A stretch of DNA of 62,295 bases, taken from positions 1-62,295 of the forward strand of contig CAIWXI010000080.1 in the NCBI GenBank assembly GCA_903916595.1. The letters are read 5' to 3'. Below are positions 35,666 to 43,643 of the stretch, in pieces. This DNA is from an uncultured Bacteroidales bacterium. Its GTDB lineage: Bacteria; Bacteroidota; Bacteroidia; Bacteroidales; FEN-979. The translations under genes were made by a program, and so were the position numbers. Numbering within the stretch: the first letter of the stretch is position 1; every line of letters begins with the position of its first letter. Under the pieces are notes generated by a model. That model was given only the letters and a program-made list of their open reading frames with translations. It did no database searches and was not told the origin of the DNA.

Positions 35666-36259
35666 ATGAACATGCAAAAAATTAATCGTTTCTGGCAAAG
35701 CGCAAATTTGTTTTTGGCTCCGGTTTTATTGGTCGTACTGATCTATTACAAGAACTCTATGCCTTTTTATCAATTTCTTTTATGGCTTCATTTGCCATTT
35801 CTAATGCTTCATGAATGTGAGGAATATGTTTTGTCACCTGTAAGTTTTAAGGAATTTTTCAATTTAAAATCTCCTTTTGGTTCAAAAACCGATCCCAACT
35901 TCCCACTTGATGAAGGTTATGTATTTCAGGTAAACATAGTTATTGCATGGCCAGTGATCATCATCGGCGCTCTTCTTGCCAATATTGCCCCCTGGGTCGG
36001 ATTTTCAATGATGATATTTGAACTAACCGTTAACAATTTCATGCATACAATAATCTTTCAATCCAGTAAGCCAACCTATAATCCTGGTTTGATTACAAAT
36101 TCCGTTTTATTACTGCCGCTTGGTACAATAACATTCATTACAGCCCTTCCTTTCTTTCAATTGCAGGATTGGATTTTTTCGATTATTCTTGGTGGAATTA
36201 TCTGTGGATTATTAGGCTATAAGACGAGAAGCCGCTTAGCCAGTTTAAAACCGCAATGA
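35666..36259 (+). CDS. HXXEE-family membrane protein
   Basis: A 197-residue membrane protein with about five hydrophobic helices. The motif HECEE in the second helix (FLMLHECEEYVLSP, residues about 49-62) fits the HXXEE domain, a poorly characterised family with a conserved His-x-x-Glu-Glu in the membrane. The start at 35666 is supported by a strong AAGGAGG sequence 5 bases before the ATG, which is unusual for Bacteroidota. The coding sequence is visibly richer in A+T than its neighbours, suggesting transfer. Seven bases separate it from the outer-membrane protein gene. Confidence 0.8.
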   Translation: MNMQKINRFWQSANLFLAPVLLVVLIYYKNSMPFYQFLLWLHLPFLMLHECEEYVLSPVSFKEFFNLKSPFGSKTDPNFPLDEGYVFQVNIVIAWPVIIIGALLANIAPWVGFSMMIFELTVNNFMHTIIFQSSKPTYNPGLITNSVLLLPLGTITFITALPFFQLQDWIFSIILGGIICGLLGYKTRSRLASLKPQ

Positions 36260-36266
36260 TCGAAGT

Positions 36267-37142
36267 ATGAAGAAATTTTTGTTCGTTATCCTGATTCTCA
36301 CAGGGGGTTTTTCTGCTCTGGCTCAGGAAAGTACTGGTGTGCAAACTGCGAAAAACCGCCGTTTTTTCGTCGGTGCATCCTATTCATTCATGTCGGTTGA
36401 CATGAAGCTGTCCTCACTCTCACTCCATTCCGTCTGGTATGGATCGGATCTGGGAACCCGCGATTTTACACGCGAAGAGATTGACAATATCAATGGTTTT
36501 GTCAATAGACATTCCGATATCAACGCTCTCAGCCTGGAAGCCGGCATGAACTTCATCAGCAAACCTGAGATAAAATGGAAATTTTCGGGAACCCTGCTGC
36601 TTGGGATCGCACAGAACCTGACCACGGTACGTAACAATGAGACCGGTGTACAGGAGTATTCTTTCAATTCGGGTTTTTCAAAACCATGCCTGGGGCTGGG
36701 TTTTAACTTTGGTTACCAGTTTACCCCTCACTGGAGCCTTTCTATTCTTCCTTATGTGGTTGGAACAATGGGCAAAATCACCAACATCGATGACCAGGTT
36801 AACCCCGACCCGGTCAACTTTACATCCAAAAAGGAGGACAAATTCAGTACCCTTTATTTCCGGACCAGTCTGATGGCAGGCTATACTATCGGCCCGGTGA
36901 CGATCATGGCCGGCCCGGGTTTTTACTACCTATGGTCAAAACACAAGTACCGTCGCGACTACACCAATATCAACGATGGGCAGATCATCAGCGAAGAGGC
37001 AACCTATATGCTGATTCCTCGTTCGTTTATCGACGGAAGCGTGGCAGTAACCTGGAAAATCATCGATCAGCTGACACTCCATGTTAATGCAGGGATCGGA
37101 AAGGATATTATGGTGGATGGCGGACTTCATTTCAATTTTTAA
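36267..37142 (+). CDS. Outer-membrane beta-barrel protein
   Basis: A 291-residue exported protein with a signal peptide (MKKFLFVILILTGGFSALA), alternating hydrophobic/polar strands and a terminal phenylalanine (GGLHFNF), as usual for outer-membrane barrels. Strands such as WKFSGTLLLGIAQNL, CLGLGFNFGYQF and LMAGYTIGPVTIMAGPGFYYLW support about eight to twelve strands. No family name can be given. It is placed 7 bases after the HXXEE gene and 23 bases before the large secreted protein, so it is probably co-transcribed with both. Confidence 0.75.
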   Translation: MKKFLFVILILTGGFSALAQESTGVQTAKNRRFFVGASYSFMSVDMKLSSLSLHSVWYGSDLGTRDFTREEIDNINGFVNRHSDINALSLEAGMNFISKPEIKWKFSGTLLLGIAQNLTTVRNNETGVQEYSFNSGFSKPCLGLGFNFGYQFTPHWSLSILPYVVGTMGKITNIDDQVNPDPVNFTSKKEDKFSTLYFRTSLMAGYTIGPVTIMAGPGFYYLWSKHKYRRDYTNINDGQIISEEATYMLIPRSFIDGSVAVTWKIIDQLTLHVNAGIGKDIMVDGGLHFNF

Positions 37143-37165
37143 TTAAAAGTTAAGGAAAATATATC

Positions 37166-40102
37166 ATGAAGACCTTGGTACATATCATCATTATACTTAT
37201 CCCGTTTTTAGGGTTTGGTCAGTCGCTTATTCCCGAAGCCCATTGGATCGACGGGAACCATCGCGATTGGTGTGATAAAGGGATCGGCACTGCTTTTACA
37301 TCCTACAACGGTATTGTAACTTCCTTCAATTACCAGGGAAACGGAACACGCAATGGAGGTCACGTTTACATGTACACCATCGATGAGGCGCTGAAAACCA
37401 ACCAGACTGATCTGAGCAGTGTCAAAATGAATGATTTCAAATTAGGTCCTTCCGCTTCCTACAACAACAAGATCGAATTCGGGTTTCCCGGGGAAGGTAG
37501 TTCCTATGATGAGGGTCCGGTTTTAGGCAGGGCGTTTTTCTTTCAGTACGAGTCACAGACATGGTTTTTTATCCATATCCGCTCGGCCGACCAGTGTGAT
37601 CATTGCAGTGAACCTGCCAACGAGAGCTATGAGTGTTTTGCCCGTATCCCTGACAATACCGCCCAAAAGTGCTTCACCTATTACAATACCGTGAAACCGG
37701 TTTCCACAGTACTGAAGCAGGGGGCTTTTCAGCTTGACAGCCTGGTCTATTTTCTGGCATATAGTCAAAGCGGGAGCGCTTCTTGCTGGCAGATCCAGGA
37801 ATACAGATTAGACAGCACAAACAGTAATTTTAAATCCAATAACAATACCCGTAGTTATTCCTCGCTGACTTATCCCTATCTCGGGGGTATTGCCACCAGG
37901 CTCGACAGCCTTGAAAACGTCTATTTCATTGCCACCTTTTATAATCAGACAGGCCAATGGCAGGTTGGCAAACTGATCCCTGATCTTTCAGGAGGAAAAA
38001 GAACCTTTCGCTGGGAATTATTACTTGACAACAGCCATTCCAGTCCGTTCACATCGACTATCGCCGCAACAACAATTTTTGGCGGAACAATCAGGGGGAA
38101 CCGGGTTCCATCCAATATCCCGAACCTTGTCCAATCCGACCGGCTGATCCTCTTCGGCGAATGTCATGACAAGTCGAGCGACGGATATTATCATGTTCAA
38201 TATGGCGAATATCATTTCGACAACGATAAATTGATCCTTGACGGAAAGGGTGAGATTCTGCTTCCCGCTTCCAACGGAGCTTATAAAGTCAGCGACTACT
38301 ATCATCTGAATGCAACCTATATGCTGCTGCCGAAAGATTACCAGACGGTAATGGCGGGTACCGACGGGTTCCAGCAATATATGTGGCTGCTTTATCCCGA
38401 TCATGACAGGCATTTCAACGGGGCCATGTTCCAATCGAACTTTTGGTGTGTGAGCCCTAAATATGAATACAGTCCCGACCTGGACGATGATGTGAAGTAT
38501 CCGGGAATCAGCACCCTGTGGACCCTGGTGGGTATTGTTGATGGTCCTCCACCGGTTTCGATGAACTGGAGCAAATGGGATTCAACCTATGGATTCCCCT
38601 GGGCCCCTACCATTCTGGAACTTGAAACCGACAGCTCAGGGGAAACGGAGTTCACTACCCAGACCGAAAATGAATGGAGTGTGGGATTGGATGTCGAATT
38701 AAAGGGTAAACGAGAAAAATCGAACAATCATTTTTCCATCGGCGGCGCCTTTAAATTTACACAGGAATTTGAAAAAACCGTATCCGGTTCCCAAACACAT
38801 TCGGTGACCTATACGACCCCTTTTGAAATGGAGGAAGGAACACAGGAATATGGATATTTTCTGTATATTGTTCCTCAAATTAAACGGTACTCCTTCTCCG
38901 AATTCCCCTGGTGGGATGATCCCGCGAAACAGCTATATCCGGTTGAAGGTTCCTTTCAATTCCTGTTTCAGACTATCGGTAATCAATCTCTGAAATATCC
39001 TGTGCCAATCAGTAATTCCCCCTTCAATATTGCAGAACCTAATGCTCCGGGCATGGAAGACTGGGATATGGATCATGGCCGCAGTTTTCTGTTGGATCAG
39101 GCTAACAGCTGGGGTTTGCTTCCTGTCATTAACTTATCCTGGGGCGGGCATGGTAATGGCAACGGAATGAACATTCAGACCAGCACAGAGGCAAAACAAT
39201 CAGATTCCCAGACCAAAGACTGGGAGTTTGAGGTCCATGGCGGTTATACTGAAACTATCCCGAAAGTATGTAAGCTTGAATCAACATTATCTGCTGATTA
39301 CAAAGGAAGATTGATGAGTGAGACAGCCAGTACTGCCGATTATGGCCATAAGATCTTTGCTACCCTGGAAAGACTTTCTGTTAAAGAAAGAGGGTTGAAT
39401 ATCGGTAAGCTGAGTATCAGCGGATATTTATTTACGAACGATGTGAACCCGAACTGGTGGTTTTACGATAGTCTGAACCATGAAAAACCTTTCTACCTGG
39501 CATGGGTGGTGACCTCTGTTCAGCAATCACTCATACAGCTTACTCCTTCAAACGGCAGTAAGATCAGCACGAATAATCTGCTTTTTACCTGGCGCCCCGA
39601 TCATGGAACCCTTGAAGATTATGAGCTCGTGATTTCGAAATCTACTCCGATTGCAAATCCCAACATCATTTACCGGAAAAAGGCAGGTGATGCCACGGAA
39701 GTTTCAACAGCTGATTTTAAACCTGAACCGGGAACCACTTATTACTGGAGTGTAAAGGCTCATGACCTTGACGGAAATGCAGTATATGCCACAATATCAA
39801 GTTTCACGATTCAGAAAGAAGAGGAGCAGCAGGATACGGTCCCGGCTCTATGCACTGTTGTTACATCCAATCCCGGCACCAGAGAGGAGATTCGAATTGT
39901 GGTGAACCCACTGGCCGACGGACCGGTCAGTCTGTCGCTAATGAACCTGAGCGGTAATGAAGTGTACCGGCTGGTGGTCACAGGAACCGCAGGGCAGGTC
40001 ATCCCTTTCACGTTTGCGGGAACCAACCTGGCGCCCGGACTCTACTTTGCCGTCATTCAATCGGGCGCTGAACGTGTCATGAGAAAAATCATTATCAATT
40101 GA
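37166..40102 (+). CDS. Large T9SS-secreted protein with an aerolysin-like central region
   Basis: A 978-residue exported protein with a signal peptide (to about residue 18). The first 480 residues include Cys-rich and Trp-rich stretches (CDHCSEPANESYEC). Residues about 490-740 have long Ser/Thr-alternating amphipathic strands (GGAFKFTQEFEKTVSGSQ, THSVTYTTPFEMEEGTQ, EYGYFLYIVPQI) and a matching later strand region (STLSADYKGRLMSETAST). This resembles the pattern of aerolysin/ETX-MTX2 pore-forming proteins. A Fn3-like module (about 800-890, TYYWSVKAHDLDG) and a T9SS sorting domain (about 905-978) follow. The pore-former assignment is inference; the secretion signals are clear. Confidence 0.7.
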   Translation: MKTLVHIIIILIPFLGFGQSLIPEAHWIDGNHRDWCDKGIGTAFTSYNGIVTSFNYQGNGTRNGGHVYMYTIDEALKTNQTDLSSVKMNDFKLGPSASYNNKIEFGFPGEGSSYDEGPVLGRAFFFQYESQTWFFIHIRSADQCDHCSEPANESYECFARIPDNTAQKCFTYYNTVKPVSTVLKQGAFQLDSLVYFLAYSQSGSASCWQIQEYRLDSTNSNFKSNNNTRSYSSLTYPYLGGIATRLDSLENVYFIATFYNQTGQWQVGKLIPDLSGGKRTFRWELLLDNSHSSPFTSTIAATTIFGGTIRGNRVPSNIPNLVQSDRLILFGECHDKSSDGYYHVQYGEYHFDNDKLILDGKGEILLPASNGAYKVSDYYHLNATYMLLPKDYQTVMAGTDGFQQYMWLLYPDHDRHFNGAMFQSNFWCVSPKYEYSPDLDDDVKYPGISTLWTLVGIVDGPPPVSMNWSKWDSTYGFPWAPTILELETDSSGETEFTTQTENEWSVGLDVELKGKREKSNNHFSIGGAFKFTQEFEKTVSGSQTHSVTYTTPFEMEEGTQEYGYFLYIVPQIKRYSFSEFPWWDDPAKQLYPVEGSFQFLFQTIGNQSLKYPVPISNSPFNIAEPNAPGMEDWDMDHGRSFLLDQANSWGLLPVINLSWGGHGNGNGMNIQTSTEAKQSDSQTKDWEFEVHGGYTETIPKVCKLESTLSADYKGRLMSETASTADYGHKIFATLERLSVKERGLNIGKLSISGYLFTNDVNPNWWFYDSLNHEKPFYLAWVVTSVQQSLIQLTPSNGSKISTNNLLFTWRPDHGTLEDYELVISKSTPIANPNIIYRKKAGDATEVSTADFKPEPGTTYYWSVKAHDLDGNAVYATISSFTIQKEEEQQDTVPALCTVVTSNPGTREEIRIVVNPLADGPVSLSLMNLSGNEVYRLVVTGTAGQVIPFTFAGTNLAPGLYFAVIQSGAERVMRKIIIN

Positions 40103-40173
40103 CGTTATATGAAGGGGAGATTCATCTGTCTCAGGAGTTTCTGAAATTGCACCTATGTTGCACCTGAAAATAA

Positions 40174-40207
40174 AAAAGGCCGACAATCTATTGATTATCA
40201 GCCTTTT
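40174..40207. terminator. Bidirectional Rho-independent terminator
   Basis: AAAAGGCCGACAATC, loop TATT, then GATTATCAGCCTTTT: a 15-pair stem with two G-T wobbles, flanked by A and T runs. It can end the T9SS cassette on the plus strand and tRNA-Glu on the minus strand. Confidence 0.8.
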
Positions 40208-40220
40208 GTGATTGAATAAG

Positions 40221-40294
40221 TAGCCCGTAGGGGGATCGAACCCCTGATTTCCAGGATGAAAACCTGGCGTCCTAACCGACTAGACGAACGGGCC
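40221..40294 (-). tRNA. tRNA-Glu (anticodon TTC)
   Basis: The minus strand folds as a cloverleaf: acceptor GGCCCGT/ACGGGCT, anticodon stem-loop CAGGTTTTCATCCTG with anticodon TTC, and T-arm CAGGGGTTCGATCCCCCT. CCA is not encoded. It stands alone, with a terminator directly downstream. Confidence 0.95.
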
Positions 40295-40351
40295 ATAGTT
40301 GTTTTGGGTGTGCAAAATTACGAAATGTATTGTATTTTGCAAAACATTTTG

Positions 40352-40359
40352 TAATTTTG
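40352..40359 (+). promoter_or_regulatory. rpsT promoter
   Basis: TTG at 40330-40332, a 19-base spacer and TAATTTTG at 40352-40359, 43 bases before the rpsT start, match the Bacteroidota promoter. Confidence 0.65.
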
Positions 40360-40402
40360 CCCCTGATTTCAATACAAGCACAATTAATTAACAAATACAT
40401 CG

Positions 40403-40666
40403 ATGGCAAATCACAAGAGTTCCGAAAAACGCATCAGGAATGCAAAAACAAAAAGAACGCAGAACCGTTACCAGGGTAGAACTGTACGAAATGCAGTAAA
40501 GAAACTACGTTCAACTGAAGAGCTGGTAGAAGTTCAGAAAGATTTGCCAAAAGTTATTTCCCAGATAGATAAACTTGCAAAGAAATCGGTGATTCATAAA
40601 AATAAAGCTGCCAATCTGAAGAGCAAGCTGATGAAGAAGGCTAATAAAGCCAAAGCCGCCGTTTAG
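40403..40666 (+). CDS. rpsT: 30S ribosomal protein S20
   Basis: The 87-residue basic protein begins [17 protein letters not shown], the usual S20 N-terminus, and is helical throughout ([21 protein letters not shown] near the end). It binds 16S rRNA early in 30S assembly. The gene is monocistronic and converges with the acyltransferase gene, with 8 bases between stops. Confidence 0.97.
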   Translation: MANHKSSEKRIRNAKTKRTQNRYQGRTVRNAVKKLRSTEELVEVQKDLPKVISQIDKLAKKSVIHKNKAANLKSKLMKKANKAKAAV

Positions 40667-40674
40667 AATTCCCT

Positions 40675-41649
40675 CTACGTCCTGTCTTTTTTACGCGTCC
40701 AGCGAAATCCTCTGAACGATAATCTCTGAATATAGGTTTTTAAATGTCTTTCCTTTTTCCTGGGATAGATATCATCAATCTTGATCATAATTCCCGTTTC
40801 CTCAACATCCCCAAACCCAATGTTAATGGATGTTCCAAAAGTGCGCATGGTAGCGCTCAGATTCATATATGCATTGACCAGAGGAGGAACCAGCTCTCCA
40901 TGATGCCTTACTTCATGAATCAGTATTTTATAGTTCTCCTCGAATGAGGGTGCGTTGAAAATATTTTTAAGTGTTTCTTCGGATGTCTGCAAAACAACCT
41001 TATCCTTTGGTGTAAGAAGATGTTCATTGTCTGGAAAGAATCTTTGGAGAAAATACAAAACTACATCACGGGCCGATTTATCATACTGTGGATACATCGT
41101 CATCTTCCCGAAAAAAAACCGTACGTCGGGATTCTCAACAATCATGGCCCCAAGGCCGTCCCAGAGGTTGTCGAGTGAATACATCCCTTTTCGGAGGTTC
41201 ACGGTTGGCTGGTATTCAGGCTGTACAAAAGAGCGGCCAAGCTCAATTGAGTAGGGGAGGTAATCGCGGATAAATTTATGAGAGATATCAAAAAGCTCGG
41301 CCGTGGCAGAGCTTAAACATCCGTTGTTCAGACAGGGGATGTCTTTACCATGAATAAAACGGTATCCGCCAACAATTTCATGGTCGGCAGGATCCCATAC
41401 AATGAGCTGATGGAAGGGTTCATCCATCTCATCGAACTCGTCAATATCGATCGATTTTCCTGTACCCCCGCCGGCATCCCTGAAGGTGATCTCCCTGAGC
41501 CTCCCGAGCTCTTTCATCAGGTTAGGGGAATCATGAGCCGTAAAAATGTAGATCTTGTTCTGGCCGTTATTCGTGTTGCGCACAAATTTTGATTCGGTAA
41601 GTTCGGCATCAAGTAAATGCCTGTCGACCGGAGGAATGATCATTTCCAT
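40675..41649 (-). CDS. glsB: N-acyltransferase of glycine/amino-lipid synthesis (GlsB-like)
   Basis: A 324-residue GNAT-type acyltransferase related to OlsB and to Bacteroides GlsB, which N-acylates glycine with a 3-hydroxy fatty acid to start glycine-lipid synthesis. Visible motifs are LREITFRDAGGGTGKS, DIDEFDEMDEPFHQLIVWD, IVGGYRFIHG and IELGRSFVQPEYQP. A divergent gene 97 bases away encodes the matching O-acyltransferase, which strengthens the assignment. In Bacteroides the two genes are adjacent. The substrate amino acid is inferred from the family. Confidence 0.8.
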   Translation of the reverse strand: MEMIIPPVDRHLLDAELTESKFVRNTNNGQNKIYIFTAHDSPNLMKELGRLREITFRDAGGGTGKSIDIDEFDEMDEPFHQLIVWDPADHEIVGGYRFIHGKDIPCLNNGCLSSATAELFDISHKFIRDYLPYSIELGRSFVQPEYQPTVNLRKGMYSLDNLWDGLGAMIVENPDVRFFFGKMTMYPQYDKSARDVVLYFLQRFFPDNEHLLTPKDKVVLQTSEETLKNIFNAPSFEENYKILIHEVRHHGELVPPLVNAYMNLSATMRTFGTSINIGFGDVEETGIMIKIDDIYPRKKERHLKTYIQRLSFRGFRWTRKKDRT

Positions 41650-41672
41650 GATTACTGAATAAGACTATAATA

Positions 41673-41680
41673 CAAAAGTA
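41673..41680 (-). promoter_or_regulatory. glsB promoter -7 box
   Basis: TACTTTTG on the minus strand lies 23 bases before the glsB start in the 97-base divergent region. Confidence 0.5.
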
Positions 41681-41734
41681 ATAAAAGCAGCCAAACCCTT
41701 TTCAGGAAAAACCAGAATATGTAATCCTATTTCC

Positions 41735-41742
41735 TATTTTTG
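41735..41742 (+). promoter_or_regulatory. glsA promoter -7 box
   Basis: TATTTTTG ends 4 bases before the glsA ATG, so the transcript would be nearly leaderless. No clear -33 element is seen. Confidence 0.45.
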
Positions 41743-41746
41743 CATT

Positions 41747-42655
41747 ATGACCGAAGTTCGTGACGACATACCCGAAAAACTGATCAATGTTGAAGGCTTG
41801 TTCGAATCAAAGAACCCGAGGCTGTTAAAAGTCATACCGCGCTGGGTTTTCAGTTACATCAAAAAGATCATTCACCAGGACGCTGTAAATGGCTATATTT
41901 ACAGGAACAGAGATAAGGTCGGACTTCCTTTTGTTGAGGCTATACTTCAGGAATTTGGAGTTACCATTAATACAGTGATTCCCGGAGCCGTCGGGGCAGA
42001 ACAACAGTACGGGCAGGCCGGCTGCAAAACCGGGCCGGGTAAGCAGCATTCCGGCTTGCAGGAGATGCTACTGAACCGCCGCCTTATCATAGCGGCCAAT
42101 CATCCGCTGGGCGGGCTCGACGGACTGGCGCTGATGAACCAGATCGGACTGGCAAGGCCCGATATCGTTTTTCCCGTGAATGACCTCCTGATGCTTGTCC
42201 CCGGGCTTAAACCTTTATTCATCCCCATCAATAAACACGGAAAAAATACTGAGAATACCCGCATTATCGATGAAACATTTGCCGGCGACAAAGTGATTCT
42301 GTATTTTCCCGCCGGTTTGGTGTCGCGCAAGTTTAAAGGAGGGGTTATCAGGGACCTGGAATGGAAAAATACTTTTGTAAAGAAAGCCAGAAAATATCAG
42401 CGCGACATTTTGCCTGTCTATATTTCGGGCCGGAATTCGGACTGGTTCTATAATCTTTCGAACTGGCGGAAGAAACTGGGAGTAAAAGCCAACATTGAAA
42501 TGTTGTATCTTGCCGATGAAATGATGAAACAGAATGGACATACTATTACACTCATCATAGGAAATATTATCCCCTGGCAGTCTCTTGATAAATCGAGGAA
42601 CGACCTGCAATGGGCCGAATATGTAAAACAAAAGGTTTACAGCCTGCAAACGTGA
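41747..42655 (+). CDS. glsA: O-acyltransferase of glycine/amino-lipid synthesis (GlsA-like)
   Basis: A 302-residue PlsC-type acyltransferase. The catalytic NHPLGGLDG (H-x4-D) lies near residue 120, with FIPINKHGKN and YFPAGLVSRKFKGG as the substrate motifs. It fits the GlsA family, which adds the second acyl chain to the N-acylated glycine. It stands divergent from the GlsB-like gene. A Gly-rich, Gln-rich stretch around residues 80-100 is an unusual insertion before the active site. EngB follows 6 bases downstream. Confidence 0.82.
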   Translation: MTEVRDDIPEKLINVEGLFESKNPRLLKVIPRWVFSYIKKIIHQDAVNGYIYRNRDKVGLPFVEAILQEFGVTINTVIPGAVGAEQQYGQAGCKTGPGKQHSGLQEMLLNRRLIIAANHPLGGLDGLALMNQIGLARPDIVFPVNDLLMLVPGLKPLFIPINKHGKNTENTRIIDETFAGDKVILYFPAGLVSRKFKGGVIRDLEWKNTFVKKARKYQRDILPVYISGRNSDWFYNLSNWRKKLGVKANIEMLYLADEMMKQNGHTITLIIGNIIPWQSLDKSRNDLQWAEYVKQKVYSLQT

Positions 42656-42661
42656 AAATAT

Positions 42662-43282
42662 ATGGAAACAGGCAGTAAGATATCCGCAGTGATGAACCTG
42701 AAATTCATTTCAAGTATTGTACATCCGAAAGATGGTCCCGGAACCGGCTTACCCGAATTCGCTTTCATCGGTCGTTCGAATGTGGGAAAGTCTTCGCTTA
42801 TTAATATGCTGGGGGGCCGGAAGAGTCTTGCAAAGATCTCATCCAACCCGGGAAAGACAAGGACGATCAACCATTTTCTGGAGCTGGACCGCTTATTTTA
42901 TCTGGTCGACCTGCCCGGGTACGGATATGCAAAACTTTCTAAAGACGAAAAGGCCAAACTCGAACATATTATAAAAACCTATATCCTTAAAAGCCAGTTT
43001 CTGAGATGTACTTTTGTTCTGATCGATTCAAGACATGATCCTCTAAAGCAGGATGCGGAATTCATGAGATGGATGAACAAACATGAGAAACCTTTCGTAA
43101 TCCTGTTCACAAAAACCGACAAGCTTTCTAAGGTAGCTCAGAAAAATCTGCAGAGGACATATGCCGGGGGGATACAGAGCTTTATTCCCGGTTTTGTTCC
43201 CGAAATAATTTCAACCTCTTCGACTACCCGCCTTGGCAAAGAAGAGATTATGAAAAGAGTAAAAGAGATGATGTCTACCTGA
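42662..43282 (+). CDS. engB: Ribosome-biogenesis GTPase EngB (YsxC/YihA)
   Basis: A 206-residue GTPase for late 50S assembly. G1 is GRSNVGKSS, the switch region includes SSNPGKTRTINHF, G3 is DLPGYGYAK, and G4 is TKTDK. The length is normal. It follows glsA by 6 bases and its 3' end overlaps the oppositely encoded biotin-carrier gene by 8 bases. Confidence 0.95.
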   Translation: METGSKISAVMNLKFISSIVHPKDGPGTGLPEFAFIGRSNVGKSSLINMLGGRKSLAKISSNPGKTRTINHFLELDRLFYLVDLPGYGYAKLSKDEKAKLEHIIKTYILKSQFLRCTFVLIDSRHDPLKQDAEFMRWMNKHEKPFVILFTKTDKLSKVAQKNLQRTYAGGIQSFIPGFVPEIISTSSTTRLGKEEIMKRVKEMMST

Positions 43283-43616
43283 GTTCTACCAGGAGCTGGT
43301 TCTTGGTTACCCTGTCACCTTGCTTCACATAAATCTTTTTAATCACCGTGTCAAGAGGTGAAAGCAGGTGATTGTTCATTTTCATGGCCTGGAGATCGAG
43401 CAGGATCTGGCCTTCCTTAACCTTTTGCTTTTCCTTCACATGCAGTTTCACGATAGTCCCCGGGATAAATGCCGTTATTTTTTTTGGATCTTCGGCCTCA
43501 TAGGGCTTGCGCAGGAGGAAGGTGCGATTTGCCAGTGTTTTGAAGGCAATATGTTCCATCTGAAAAGAGATGAAATCAGGTTCAGGCTTCACAAGGGGTA
43601 ATTCGTTTTCTTCCAT
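43275..43616 (-). CDS. Biotin carboxyl carrier (biotinyl/lipoyl attachment) protein
   Basis: A 113-residue protein whose last 70 residues are a biotinyl domain (ITAFIPGTIVKLHVKEKQ, then DLQAMKMNNHLLSP). The lysine in AMKM is the biotinylation site. It lies 27 bases after the carboxyltransferase gene on the same strand, so the two probably work together in decarboxylation or carboxylation of methylmalonyl- or propionyl-CoA. No biotin carboxylase or membrane decarboxylase beta subunit is encoded here. Confidence 0.88.
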   Translation of the reverse strand: MEENELPLVKPEPDFISFQMEHIAFKTLANRTFLLRKPYEAEDPKKITAFIPGTIVKLHVKEKQKVKEGQILLDLQAMKMNNHLLSPLDTVIKKIYVKQGDRVTKNQLLVELR

Positions 43617-43643
43617 ACAATGATGTTCTGGTTTTCAAGATGA

